From: Hydractinia symbiolongicarpus
Lineage: Eukaryota; Cnidaria; Hydrozoa; Anthoathecata; Hydractiniidae
NCBI RefSeq assembly: GCF_029227915.1
Contig: NC_079888.1
Location: 1,752,501 to 1,816,500, forward strand
DNA length: 64,000 nucleotides
Reading direction: 5' to 3'
The notes under the pieces were generated by a model. The model saw nothing but the letters and a program-made list of their open reading frames with translations, made no database searches and was not told the DNA's origin. A program made the translations under genes and the position numbers. Of the stretch, positions 11,861 to 22,380 are shown piece after piece (within the stretch, counting starts at the first letter, position 1; each line of letters starts with the position of its first letter).

Positions 11861-12062
11861 TTATTTTTCGCCAGACGAAGTCATCTCTGTCCCGACCACC
11901 ATTTCGCCTCCACACCAAAAATGCCGCGCGGGACCTTGGGCCAGCCTTAACCCTTCGAAATCGTAAGAACGCTTGAAATGAAAAGTCCTAATTAACAATT
12001 ATTTTTCGCCAGACGAAGTCATCTCTCTCCCGGCCACCATTTCGCCTCCACGTTCAAAAATA
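11861..12062 (+). repeat. Direct repeat pair, about 60 bp
   Basis: Two near-identical blocks, 11861-11921 and 12000-12062, begin ATTTTTCGCCAGACGAAGTC and continue with CCACCATTTCGCCTCCAC. They are about 139 bases apart. A smaller tandem CCTGGTAGGTGTG(A/G)CC precedes them at 11804-11832. Possibly an internal duplication of a mobile element. Confidence 0.75.
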
Positions 12063-12069
12063 ATGCGTT

Positions 12070-13124
12070 TTGCATGGTTAAAGAAAGTTTACTTGAGGTT
12101 CAGCAGCTTCCACATTTTCTGAGTCAGTTTTATGCTCCTCTTGCATTGCCTCTATTTCTTCTTTCCCTTCCTGGTTACTATCACCATTGCGTGGCTGCTT
12201 TTCGGTGCAGGACGAAAACCTATTTCTTGACATTTTATTCTAACCTAAAGTACCAAAGTATTTATTAATGTGACAGACTGTGTAGGGAGAATATGAATGA
12301 AACATATAACCACAAAACAAAAATTACATTTTTAATAAAGAGATATTACACATAGTAGGTGATGAATGATTATTGTAAAGTGGCAGCTTTGGAAATTTCC
12401 ACCACCAACTGTGAGTAATAATCTTGGCTTTTAGTTTGTAAACTTTAACTACGTGCTAATGAGGAAAAATACCTTGTACATTTTTGTTCATTGAGGGTAG
12501 TTAAGATTCACGTAACAGGGTACACCACGAGAAGGTAAGCCATAGGATTTTAAACCCCATCTATGTGAGAAGAAGAAAAGCAGGCACTAGCCGAACAAAC
12601 AACATTGGACTAAAAAACTCTCACAGGCGTTGAATGTAGAATTTTTTCTACATCCAACGTTTACACGTTAGATGGTGTATAAGATAGACGCTCTGTAGCA
12701 ACACTGTGTAAAACCGTTTTGGTATCCACAAAATAACTGGCAATCGTGCAAATATTTTGGACAGAACGCAAAGTTTAATCATAGTAAGTTGCAAGAACTT
12801 TCTGTGAAGAAGCTTTGAGCACTGTCCATGGACAAAACACATATCAACATTGCCCACTTTGACAGAACACAACTGATACTGCCATGCATACCGGTAAAAA
12901 GTATGCCTATGTTTAGGAGATATCACACTAACCTGACACCAAATTCAAAACGAAGTAAATTTAATTAAAATATGCGTATAAATATGGTGTACAGGTTGAC
13001 ACTCCACAAGGTACACAATTTTTTATTGAAGCAAAGTAGATCAAATTTTATACATAAGGCATAAAACATGGCACATGTGCGGGTAACAGGGTGTTGCTGA
13101 AAAATCACATTTATGTTTTGAAAA
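12070..13124. other. No clear gene; likely Helitron 3' flank
   Basis: The minus-strand open frames 12648-12926 and 12965-13216 lie downstream of the Helitron helicase and have no recognisable domain. A hairpin at 12628-12659 (arms CGTTGAATGTAG and CTACATCCAACG, one mismatch, 8-base AT loop) could belong to the element's 3' end, but no CTRR end at the expected distance is convincing. Confidence 0.4.
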
Positions 13125-14240
13125 TTACAAAACTTGTGGGTAAACAACATTTTTAGTATAGCATCTATCTCGTACATAACCCTGCTGTTGTGCATTGCAT
13201 ACCTTGACCTTGACATGTCTAAGAGCGCGAGCTCTTAAAAAGGCAACAAAAAGTTGACCATGGCTAAAGCAACGTCTGCGAAGATATATTCCAACTTTTT
13301 CAAAAGTTTGACCTTGACTTTTGTTTACGGTCAAGGCGTACGAAAGACGTAATGGAAATTGAACACGTTTAATTTGAAATGGCAAGTTAGTATCATTGGG
13401 AGCAAGTGCAATGCGTGGAATTAGTACACGATTACTTGCAGCAATCCCAGCAAGAAGTTCACAATCAAGAACATTGTCTCTCATGTGGCAAACAACTACT
13501 TTTGTGCCATTGCACAATCCATTTTTTAGGCTAAGATTTCTTAAGAGCATTACAATACACCCGGATTTCAAATGCAACATGTGTGGCGGCATATCAGAAA
13601 GCGTAATGCTATTTAAAAACTCCATAGGATACATACCAAGTTCTTCAGGGTCGTCTGAAAGAACTGAATCAATGGAAACATAAGTTCGCGTTTCCCCGGG
13701 AAGTGTTTTTAAAATGAGGTCATTAATTTCTAGAGCTTCATCATTTGTTGGTGTCAAAATAACACGACTCCTAAAATCAGCTGCTGCAACATCCCCAAAA
13801 ATAGCTTGAATGCGGTCCTCATTGTGTTGAAGGACACATTCAGGAGGCATGCAGCCGTGCAGTGGATCATCGTGCTTTACAGGTAGCCTTTCATCGCCTA
13901 ATTTAAGCCACCAATTTGCAAAAGCTTCCTCTTGTAGCCCTACCCTCATTTTGGTGCGGAGATGAAAGATCTGGACCGTGCGCCATATAACAGAACTTCT
14001 AAGACAAACCTCCACCACTTGTGCTGGTCGAGCACGGGAAGAGTTTGCCTGAAATCACCACCTAAAAGAATAACTTTTGCTCCAAAAGGAGGGTCGTTAT
14101 CGCAAATGTCTTGAAACATTCTATCGATAGCTTCAATTGCATGTTCAGGTATCATACTGGCATCGTCAAATAACGCAGTTATAAGTAAAGGTTTTGCCAG
14201 TACCTCCTGGGATATCGAGAAAAAAAAGGTAGCTTGCTGA
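13125..14240 (-). pseudogene. Helitron PIF1-like helicase domain
   Basis: Walker A is intact as FFLDIPGGTGKTF (GGTGKT bases 14190-14207). A stop and frame change follow within about 20 bases, and the next frame opens at FDDASMIPEHAIEAIDRMF, the Walker B region (usual DEAPM, here DDASM). Usually some 60 residues lie between these motifs, so motif Ia and its surroundings were deleted. Then come GGDFRQTLPV (motif III), LKSGCIVMLLRNLSLKNGLC, and motif V/VI YALTVNKSQGQTFEKVGIYL and SHGQLFVAFLRAR; the last normally reads VALSRAR. The frame 14018-13125 carries the C-terminal half. Confidence 0.9.
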
Positions 14241-14313
14241 TTATTATTATTATTAAGCAGCGCGGTAAGAATAGTATCAGCAGCAAGGAGCTGTTCTGGG
14301 TTTAAAAGAGGCC

Positions 14314-14990
14314 TTAACGTCTCATTTCTTCAACATTGGGCAGATCATCTGCAAGGTCTTCATGTAACAATGGAAGCCCAAAATCATTAAGGTGCTTACC
14401 AAACTGCTGAAGAACCTGCTCTACTGCAGCAGGAGCAGCATGTTTAGCTTGTGGTGAAGCTATGTTCACAACATCTTGCATTGTATTGCTCCACATGGTA
14501 TCATCATCTAGAAAATTACGTGCAATGCAAACTTCCCCAAAAGTGGGACAAATGTTTCCATCAACAGTTTTGAAGTAGTCAAAAGAAGTGGCAACAGGAA
14601 CATGCAATAACAGTATCCGGAGGATTATACATGCGAGTGATAATTTTTTCAGCACCTCTTTGCCTTGGACGCCATACTTTATTCTTTTTAATAAGAACAA
14701 AATGGTACGGAATATCCGTATACAAAAAGTGCCCGGCATATTCCTGATTTTGATTCAAAAGAAACCAAGACGTAAGCATGGTGTTTTGAACCTCAGCCCT
14801 TGGTGCCGAAACACCTTCCTCTCCATGTCTGAAAATAACACGTTGATTGTCAGGGAGATGTAAGGGAAGGCGTACAATGTTGTGATTTTGTGAGTGCATG
14901 GGAAAAGCAAATAGGCGCCACGCAGCTTCAGGGGCAGAAACTTACCAGGCATCTAGGAACGTTTTTACTTCATCATGGTCAATGCGCTCA
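14314..14990 (-). pseudogene. Helitron Rep-helicase linker region
   Basis: Overlapping frames read, in order, TGEFNERIDHDEVKTFLDAW, a stop, VSAPEAAWRLFAFPMHSQNH, then HNIVRLPLHLPDNQRVIF, MLTSWFLLNQNQEYAG, LYTDIPYHFV and, in the 14739-14314 frame, SFDYFKTVDGNICPTFGEVC. These are the conserved stretches between Rep and helicase in animal Helitrons. At least two frameshifts and one stop are present. Confidence 0.88.
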
Positions 14991-15017
14991 TTAAACTCAC
15001 CTGTTGTGTGACCGTTC

Positions 15018-15998
15018 TCATATTGTCAGGTCTGGCATAAAGTGGATAACCATCGAAATTATTGACATTCTCAGCCCCAAAGTGTTTAGGAAAGTTTTTA
15101 GTGCATTTACCATCAGCCATACATGGGGAGTTATTATTAAGGTGACCACAGGGACCATGGACCATAGTAGTTCTGGTTCTAAGTTTGCGTCTGGAATTGT
15201 TGCAGAAATGAGAGAATCAATATCATCAGCATTTTGAAGCTTGAAGTCATGGGACATATGTGAAAGCATGTGTTTGTGGGGAAGGCCTCTCTTTTGAAAC
15301 TCGATAACGTCAACACGGGTAAAGAGAAAGCCGAGAACACCATGCTTTAATTCCTCCTTTAAAGTGTCTAGCTTTAGTTTAAAAACCCTTGAAATGAAAT
15401 CAGGTCTATCACATGCATATCGACCTAACAATAAGTTTTTAACAACTTCGGGCCATTTAGGGTTGCAGGTGAAAGTCAAAAACAAATCAGGTTTACTTTT
15501 TTTGCGACCAAAGCCATAGCATCAAGATATAACTGATGCATACTCCTAGGGATTCCATAAAAGGTGGATGGTTGAACAACAATTGCAAGTTACGTTCGTT
15601 TGTGATATTGCTTAAATAGCCAATGAGGCCACTGTAAGTATTAGTCCGTAGCTGCTGTTAATTGTTGCGTAGGAATTCAAGGCGACTTCTCTCAACTTTA
15701 ACAGAAATCTTCGTATGGCTATTCTGTACACGTAATATTGGAGTTGGGTCACATGATTGCGACGTGCTGTTGCAAGTTCTGCAACATGGTTTATATTTTG
15801 ATCCCACCCAAATTCCCCTCTAGGGAATAAAATGGGATAGGTCATTGGATCAATGCTTACTGACGCATAAGAAATATGGCGCGAGGGTTGATATCTCGGG
15901 TAAACAACATCCTCAGCCCCATCCTCAGAGATAAATATTGCAGCTACTTCGTCATGAAGTGGTGCATTGTACCTGCGACGATCTGGGCCTTCCCTCAA
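15018..15998 (-). pseudogene. Helitron N-terminal and HUH Rep domain
   Basis: The frame 15998-15612 gives RRRYNAPLHDEVAAIF and DPMTYPILFPRGEFGW, the Helitron-like N-terminal domain. After a broken stretch (AMAL segment near 15510) the frame 15485-15018 gives FLTFTCNPKWPEVVKNLLLG, RPDFISRVFKLKLDTLKEEL and VIEFQKRGLPHKHML. The HUH metal-binding pair is H70-K71-H72 (bases 15270-15278). The reading then goes from ARPDNMRTVTQ straight to the linker stretch TGEFNERIDHDEV; the intervening segment that should hold the two catalytic tyrosines is absent. Confidence 0.92.
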
Positions 15999-15999
15999 T

Positions 16000-17600
16000 A
16001 ATTACAATTTGAATAATTACAAATTATTTGGTGCCCAAAGATTTTGAGATGATGTCATCAACTCGTCCGTTCGGAAACTCTTACTGTTAAATGAGAATGA
16101 TATACCCTCGAAAATAAATTTCTCCCGTGGTTTGATTTAATCGGCTCTATACGTGTAACACAGGAGTGACAAATTTAACACTTTTCAAATGCATTGTTTT
16201 TTAAAGAATAGCGTAAGTCCGGGTGAAGTGATTTCTCAGTCAGCTTTTATGAACATAAGTAACCCACGCGGAAAATAATCTACGTCGTTAGGTATATTAT
16301 TTTACATATAATATTCAATTGTTTTAAATAATCAATTTACTGCCGAATTTTAATAAACCTAATACGGAGAACCTTAATAAGACATTCACGGATGTTTTTG
16401 CTCCACAAGAGAGATACTTTATTTTTTCCAAAAATACAGAGCGTCGTCTTCTTTAATCGCACGCAAATAAGTTGTTGTTCAAATGTGAATTTAATGTGAC
16501 ATATTGATGATAAGTTGGTTAACTTGCCATCGCTCATTTTTGTTTATTTTTTATTTCGAACGAACGAACATTCTAGTGATCATAATCTGCATAGAAACCT
16601 GGACTGCTAAAACTCTAAATACACACATTGCTACACCACAAGCAATATTAAAAGAATGTGTTTTAAGTTGCAGGTAATTCCGGATGATGGGAACTATTCT
16701 TTCCTTGCATTTTACATTTTTGGTTGATTTTGCCAAGTTGCCTGTTAAGGTAAACTTCCCTTTGGAAATGTTATTAGAATAAAATTTAATGGCAGGATGT
16801 GTTTCCCGTGGACAAAAATTATTGTTTAAAAAAAAATCGGTCTTAGGCCCTATTTCGGTGCTCTATATGCCGAATTTCAATTGTTATTTTCTTCAAAGAA
16901 TTGCTCTATATGCCGAATGAACGTAGAACACAAGAAAACAGATATAGCGTTACTTTTTACTTAAAATGTTTAAGCTCAAGACAATTATACACCACTGAAT
17001 TCATCTTTTTACCAGATATTCTAAACACTAGGAAATAGCTACTTTTCAGTTCTAGCGTAATTAGTCGTGAATTACTTTTATCAGTTTATAAGTTAATTTT
17101 TTATGGCAAAAAAATAGTATGTACCTGATTTTAACGAGGTATCTTTTCTCGTGTATTAAATTAGGTTTGTATAGAATTTAACTAACCATGATAATGAGAA
17201 AAACAACCAAAATAGTCTCTTTATTTTTAAGTTTCCTCGATTTATAGTAGAACATCGTGAATAGGTTTCTTTTCAACATAATCAGGTGAGAGGCCAATGA
17301 ATTAAGTATAATTTGGGTTTCATATTTATTACGGGTGTGATACAACAAACGAAAATTAAAAAATAGAAATTAACAAAATAGAAAATTCTTTCCAATATTT
17401 ATGGTGGTATCCTCTCTCAACATAAAAACATAACCTTAGACCTGGGTAAAACTATCGCAAATCGGCAAAGATGGTAGAAATCTATGTGTGTATGTAAAAA
17501 TGCAGCTTCATGCAACAATCAACCCCATCCGAATACCATTATGAAACCGCATCGGAGGAAAAGACTAGTAAGTAGTATAGGAGGGACAAGAAAAAGTAAA
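16000..17600. other. No gene seen
   Basis: AT-rich intergenic DNA. GCTCTATATGCCGAAT occurs twice, near 16860 and 16903, as a short direct repeat. No coding signal. Confidence 0.5.
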
Positions 17601-17614
17601 CAGGCTCATTTACA

Positions 17615-18330
17615 ATGGAGTTCGATATGATAAGCAAGATGAAAGTTGAAGAATTAAAAAAATATTTAAGAATGCGAGGTTTCAAGGTGTCTGGAAGGAA
17701 GTGTGAGTTGGTGGCAAGGGTATCTTATGCTAGTGAGAACAATGTAGAAGTGGTAAAAACTGCAGTGCAGGTAGAAGAGCAGTTAAACGAAGAGTATATG
17801 AGCAAATTATTAGTTGAAGATGGTGTTTTGCCTGACCCAATGGACATTACTTCTGGATGGTTAGCGGAGGAAGACGGTGTATCGTTTTGGCCAATGACTA
17901 CATATGGAAATATTTTTAATTATTCAACCTTCACTCCTAGCACACTGGGGAGTGGCGACCTAAACGATTACAAAACAAGCAAAGCATATAGCGATTTTAC
18001 AAATGGTTGGCTAGGATTAATAATGTGCCATCCAACAGACGAAGATTCAAAGTACTGCTTTTTAAAAGGAGATTGTAGGCCTTCGATTAAATGAGGGTAT
18101 GCGTTCTGAAAGGAGACAGTAATCGGATTATGGCACAATGCACCTGCATGGCAGGAATGTCCAAGACGTGAAACCATATTGCTGCACTTTTGTTTCGAGT
18201 AGATGCTGCAGTAACAGGTAGGCTGACAAATCCATCATGCACAGCCAAAGTGTGTGAATGGCTACCTAACTGAAAAGAAGTCAGACCACAGAAAATGATA
18301 GATTTAGTTTTAAACAGAGATTAAATGAAA
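17615..18330 (+). pseudogene. SAP-SWIM part of a SAP-SWIM-YqaJ family gene
   Basis: The open frame 17615-18094 (159 codons) starts with a SAP-like DNA-binding helix pair (MKVEELKKYLRMRGFKVSGR, residues about 9-30) followed by a family-specific region with DITSGWLAEEDGVSFWPM and DLNDYKTSKAYSDFTNGWLG. After a stop, codons continue recognisably to about 18300: CTCMAGMSKT, stop, NHIAALLFRVDAAVTGRLTN, PSCTAKVCEWLPN. The CxC...NH pattern is a SWIM zinc finger in which the third Cys position is now a stop. Genes with this layout are common and multicopy in invertebrate genomes and end in a YqaJ nuclease, found here at 20690-21075. The insert between them breaks the gene. Confidence 0.8.
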
Positions 18331-18352
18331 AAATCAAAAAAGAAACATGCAT

Positions 18353-18620
18353 AAATACGGGGTTTTTTTCATCCGAATTTCTCCGTATTAAGAGAGAATA
18401 CAGACAAATTCGGAGACTAAATCGTCGGTATAAACTCCGTACATTAATCCGTATCACACCGTATTGGGACTATTTGAATACGGACAATAGGATACTATCC
18501 GTATACGGAATGTGGAATACGGACGGATACAAGCATTATACGGAGATTGATACGGATTTACGAAATTCCGTATTACAAAACGCAGTATACGGAGAATACT
18601 GATATCATACGGAAATGGCG
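18353..18620. repeat. Dense TCCGTAT/ATACGGA repeat block
   Basis: About a dozen copies of TCCGTA or TACGGA, in both orientations and partly fused as palindromes (ATCCGTATACGGAATG near 18500), are packed in 265 bases. The block begins just after the broken SWIM region. Inference: a subterminal protein-binding array of the DNA element that split the SAP-SWIM-YqaJ gene. Confidence 0.7.
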
Positions 18621-19102
18621 AAATATCATCCTTAAGGAATACGAAAAAATATTGATGATGAATACTTTGAATATATTGCGTATCGACCAGCGCAGCAGTT
18701 AAACAAATCAAACAAACTCTGCTATTTTAGGAAAATAAGGAAATGTGCAACAGGAAATGTACAAATGAATTGTTGAATATTTAATATATGAATTTGTTAA
18801 GAAATGTTATCTGTTTTTAACAAGCAATTTTTTTAAACTACAATAAAATATAAATAATAAAAAACTGTAAGATATGAAGCATCTAAAAAATTGATGCTCC
18901 CCAAAAAAATTTTCAGCCTTTTTTTATAATAAAATTTAAATATATAAATTATGCACAAAAACCTTTGCCAAAACTTGATGCTGTGAAAAATAATGACAAT
19001 GAACACTCAATTTATACAAATATCTTTAGGGTTTTAAGTAAAATAACACTTACTAGGGGAAACGTTGAAATAAGCACACACGAAGTAAAGAAAACATTAC
19101 AA

Positions 19103-20658
19103 TTAAAGTTCTGGTTTTACAAATTCAAGACAGTGAACATTTGGTGCACGATCAGATGGTTCGCCATATTTTCTAATAACTTCCAATGCCATGTCACATC
19201 TTCTTAGTAAGTGTGAAGCCTCCTCGTTTCTCCAAGGGAGAGATCGGAATATCTTATTCCCTTCTTCGTCTTCATCTTCATCAGACATTGCCCACACATT
19301 AAGTTTGCCCCAAACATCCAAATCATTATCTTCTTTTAAAACTTTATCTCTCGCATTGTATAACTAAAGTATAAAAAGACATTAACATCAAAATCAATAA
19401 CTATTTTACAATATGTATATATATACTATGCTATGCTTTTATTTGCTTAGTCCATTTTTTAACATAAACCTTTGATACTTACTCTATGTCTGGCTGTGAT
19501 GATTTTTCTATTTGTCTTTATTCTTGTTTGTTCCACATCAGACGATTGTGCAAGGACATATTTTCTTTTTTGTCCTTCAAAGAATCTGTTGATGGCTTCT
19601 AATCAAAGATTTATAAAGTTATTTAAAAGAAAACAAATTTAAATTAAATGTTGCATATATGTTTTGTGAATAATGACCTACCAAGGACAGTTTTTAGAAT
19701 AAATGACAAGGTCGAATTGATTCAATATTTATTAATATCAACTTACTTCTTTGAATTTTGCGATCAAATTCACAAGAGCTATCTTTCAGACCTTACAATA
19801 GCCTGTTTATCACTTCAGTGTTGTCTTTGGCTCGAAATCTAAAAAGGTTCAATTTTATTCTGACAGCTTCTTTTTATTGAAATTTAAACAAAAGAAAAAT
19901 TGTTTAACATTTTTTAGATACATTTATGGATATTTAAAACAGGAACGGTTGACTAAAATTCCAGCCTCCCACCTCTTGGTATGGCTGATACAGATCCCGA
20001 ATGGTTTTCTAAAAATGGAATAATATACAATGGCGGTTACGTGGGAATAAATTTTTGCGAGAATTACCAGTTGCAATTTCACAAAAAAAGGAGAACGTCA
20101 ACATAATAAGAAATAAGTCTTACCGATAACTGGAAAGGAATTGTAATTTTCCCTTTTTGTTTTGGTTGCTTCAACACAGTACCTCATCCCTCAATTCTAG
20201 TAATTCTCCCTGTAGATTACGTACAATCTCCTCATTTGCTCCTTGAATTTGATTGATTTTCTCATTAAAGTTGTCTTGGAGATTGTTAAGTAGACTAAAA
20301 CAGTATAGTTACATAATTATATATCATCCAGAAATATATAAGATTGATTTGCTCCTTCTACCTGTATTTATGTATGTTTAAGTCTGAAAAAACTTTTAGT
20401 TGTGAGCTACAAATATTTGATATTAAATTGACCGAAAACATACCGTAAAACGTTCCCATTATTATTTGGTGAAGCCAATGATGCTGAGGATGAAAATGAA
20501 TTATCAGAGGAGTTTCTATTATTACTGTCACTTGGTGTTGATGGAAAGCTAGCTAGCTACCTGAGTGATGGACCATCTGTTTGAGTTGGCAGAAGAACCT
20601 TTACACCTTTGGGAGTAGTCATGGTTCTTTTACTGAAAAATGATGTTGTTGATGCCAT
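19103..20658 (-). CDS. Spliced coiled-coil protein of unknown function, possibly decayed
   Basis: Proposed minus-strand exons: 20658-20444 (or ending at 20561), 20294-20183, 20129-20124, 20008-19973, 19838-19747, 19598-19483, 19363-19103. The start reads MASTTSFFSKRTMTTPKG. In exon 1 a TAG at 20557-20559 lies in a GCTA microsatellite; use of the donor at 20560 (CAG before GTAGCT) avoids it and keeps phase 2 into exon 2. Exon 2 is a coiled coil (NEKINQIQGANEEIVRNLQG). The last two exons join cleanly: FFEGQKRKYVLAQSSD, then DLDVWGKLNVWAMSDEDEDE, LPWRNEEASHLLRRCDMAL, ending FVKPEL at 19103. Exon 19838-19747 has a stop in the only frame that joins exon 19598-19483, so the gene is either broken or uses a site I have missed. 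No family recognised. It lies in the insert inside the SAP-SWIM-YqaJ gene. Confidence 0.55.
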
Positions 20659-20689
20659 AACTTTTAAAAAATGCTTTGGTAAAATCGTC

Positions 20690-21075
20690 TGCATTTAAGG
20701 AAGAAATAAAGAAAGAGCATAAAAATGTAGAAGTGCGGTCTTGTGGCTAATTTATTGACGGTAACGTGAAATTTGTTGGTGCTAGTCCTGATGGGTTGGT
20801 GACTTGATGCTGCTGTTCGCCTAGCTGTCTGGAAATAAAGTGCCCCTTTTCAATAAGCCACAGGTAGGTTCCCAACAGATGTGATTCTTGATTTTCCGGT
20901 TGAAAGGAACAAATATTACTCGCAGTGTCAATTGAAAAAATGTTTTTTTATAGTTTGGACTTTGCATGGCTTTGTTACTGATGAAATTTTGTATGATGAA
21001 GAATTTTGTAAAAATTCAATTGAGATGATAAAGCTATTTTATGACAAATTTATAGATTTTAAGTTGAATGTTTAA
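20690..21075 (+). pseudogene. YqaJ-like nuclease fragment
   Basis: Plus-strand codons read AFKEEIKKEHKNVEV, a stop, FIDGNVKFVGASPDGLVT, a stop, CLEIKCPFSISH. Then the frame 20881-21075 gives KYYSQCQLKKCFFIVWTLHG and LYDEEFCKNSIEMIKLFYDK. SPDG plus ExK is the PD-(D/E)xK active site of YqaJ-type recombinase nucleases (lambda exonuclease fold). Two in-frame stops and a shift disable it. It is the 3' part of the gene whose 5' part lies at 17615-18330. Confidence 0.82.
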
Positions 21076-21126
21076 AACTAACTGGTGTTTTTTGTGTATA
21101 TATTTTAGAAAAAAATTGCGTAAAAC

Positions 21127-21344
21127 CTTGATCGTCTAATGTAAGACACCTACATTGTATTATTAATATAATTTAGAGATAAAATAGTATAATATTTTGC
21201 AAATATGCAAAAATACATAACATTGTTATAATGTTTTATGTCTGAAATACAGTTTTTGCTGTTATATTCTAAAGTATAATCATCTTGACCAGGACTTGAA
21301 TCTGGATTTCCTACAATGTAGGTGTCTTACATTGGACGATCAAG
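21127..21344. mobile_element. MITE with 33-bp terminal inverted repeats
   Basis: The left end (21127-21159) begins CTTGATCGTCTAATGTAAG and the right end (21312-21344) is its reverse complement with one mismatch. The 152-base centre is AT-rich and noncoding. TGCGTAAAA lies just left and TGCGTGAAAA about 15 bases to the right; whether this is a target duplication is unclear. It lies 51 bases after the YqaJ remnant. Confidence 0.88.
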
Positions 21345-21621
21345 ACTTTTTTTTACAAATGCGTGAAAATATTAAATTTATACAAAAAGCAGCTACAGCT
21401 ATACATACATATACCTAATCAAATTCTGTTTTCAACACACCATGGTGAGTTTCACATTCACTGCTTGTCTGTCCCCTCTAAACTAGAGCTCTGTTTCCTT
21501 TATGCACGGTTGAGAGCTACGGGGTTGATTTGTGCGTTGTCTAACATCTATTTTCTAAGAAATTTCTTTCTGGTCAAATAAACTATAAAATGAATCTAGC
21601 ACAAAAGTACGTTCATTTTAA

Positions 21622-22080
21622 CACTATTCGGTCCAGGGGTTTTCCAACATAACATGACCGGGCTGGACTCGACCGACCTACAATAACGTTTGATAGTCTA
21701 GTCTAAAATAATAGAAACTTGGCACACTTATGGTACGTCATAAGAGGAACTAGATAGTACCAATAAATATGTCTGCATTTTTCCATGCCGTCATCATAAT
21801 CTTAAAAGTTGCCCTAAATTCCCAATTTGTCTAAATATCTCCTTAAATTACTTAAGTTGTAGAGCGATTTTTTACATATTCTGTTTAATGTTTCTATTCA
21901 AAAATGGCGCACAAATAAGAAAAAATTGATTGATTTTCCGTTTTAAGTAATCGCCAGTATCTAAGGCCCTAAAAGGTTTAGAACCAGAAAATTTGGCATG
22001 CAGGTCTAATAGTAACTTTCAATTGCACCTTGTTACTTTATATATGTTACAAGAACACCTTCAATACGTGCGAGCACATT
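21622..22080. mobile_element. TTAA-flanked MITE, copy 1, right end lost
   Basis: TTAA at 21618-21621 is followed by CACTATTCGGTCCAGGGG, the left terminus of the family seen complete at 24228-24965. Shared internal stretches include CTTGGCACACTTATGGTACG and GGCATGCAGGTCTAATAG. The right terminus is missing. Confidence 0.8.
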
Positions 22081-22350
22081 TCCTATTTATGCACAAATTA
22101 TAGCTTTGTATACATTTAGTGTGCGAATAACTGTCTGAATTGATAAGTTATTTTAAAAACATTGTAATAAGAACACAGTTTTTGAAACGCTGAAACTGAG
22201 GTTTTGCTAAAAGATAAGAATATAATGGAAAAGTATCAACCTGAAGACTGCTAATTTCTGTTAAGTAAAAAAGAGTTATTAATATTAGTGTTTAGAGGGA
22301 AGCAATAATATGCATATTTAATTAACAAACTTGTCATTTATAAAACCGTT

Positions 22351-22380
22351 TCAAATGTGGTGTATCAACACCACATTTGA
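22351..22380. repeat. Perfect hairpin, 13-bp stem
   Basis: TCAAATGTGGTGT, loop ATCA, then ACACCACATTTGA. No neighbouring gene explains it. Confidence 0.8.

Larger units (their letters stand above)
13125..15998 (-). mobile_element. Helitron Rep-helicase remnant
   Basis: Minus-strand order is Helitron-like N-terminal region, HUH Rep, linker, PIF1-family helicase, all in one direction but broken into at least six frames. Two internal segments that carry essential residues are missing. The 5' TC and 3' CTRR termini were not found, so the true element limits are unknown. Confidence 0.9.

Noticed and set aside
12628-12659. Helitron 3' end hairpin
   Set aside because: Good stem, but no CTRR end within the usual 5-15 bases, so not called as a terminus.
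13396-14863. Plus-strand frames opposite the Helitron
   Set aside because: Antisense shadows of the helicase and linker region.
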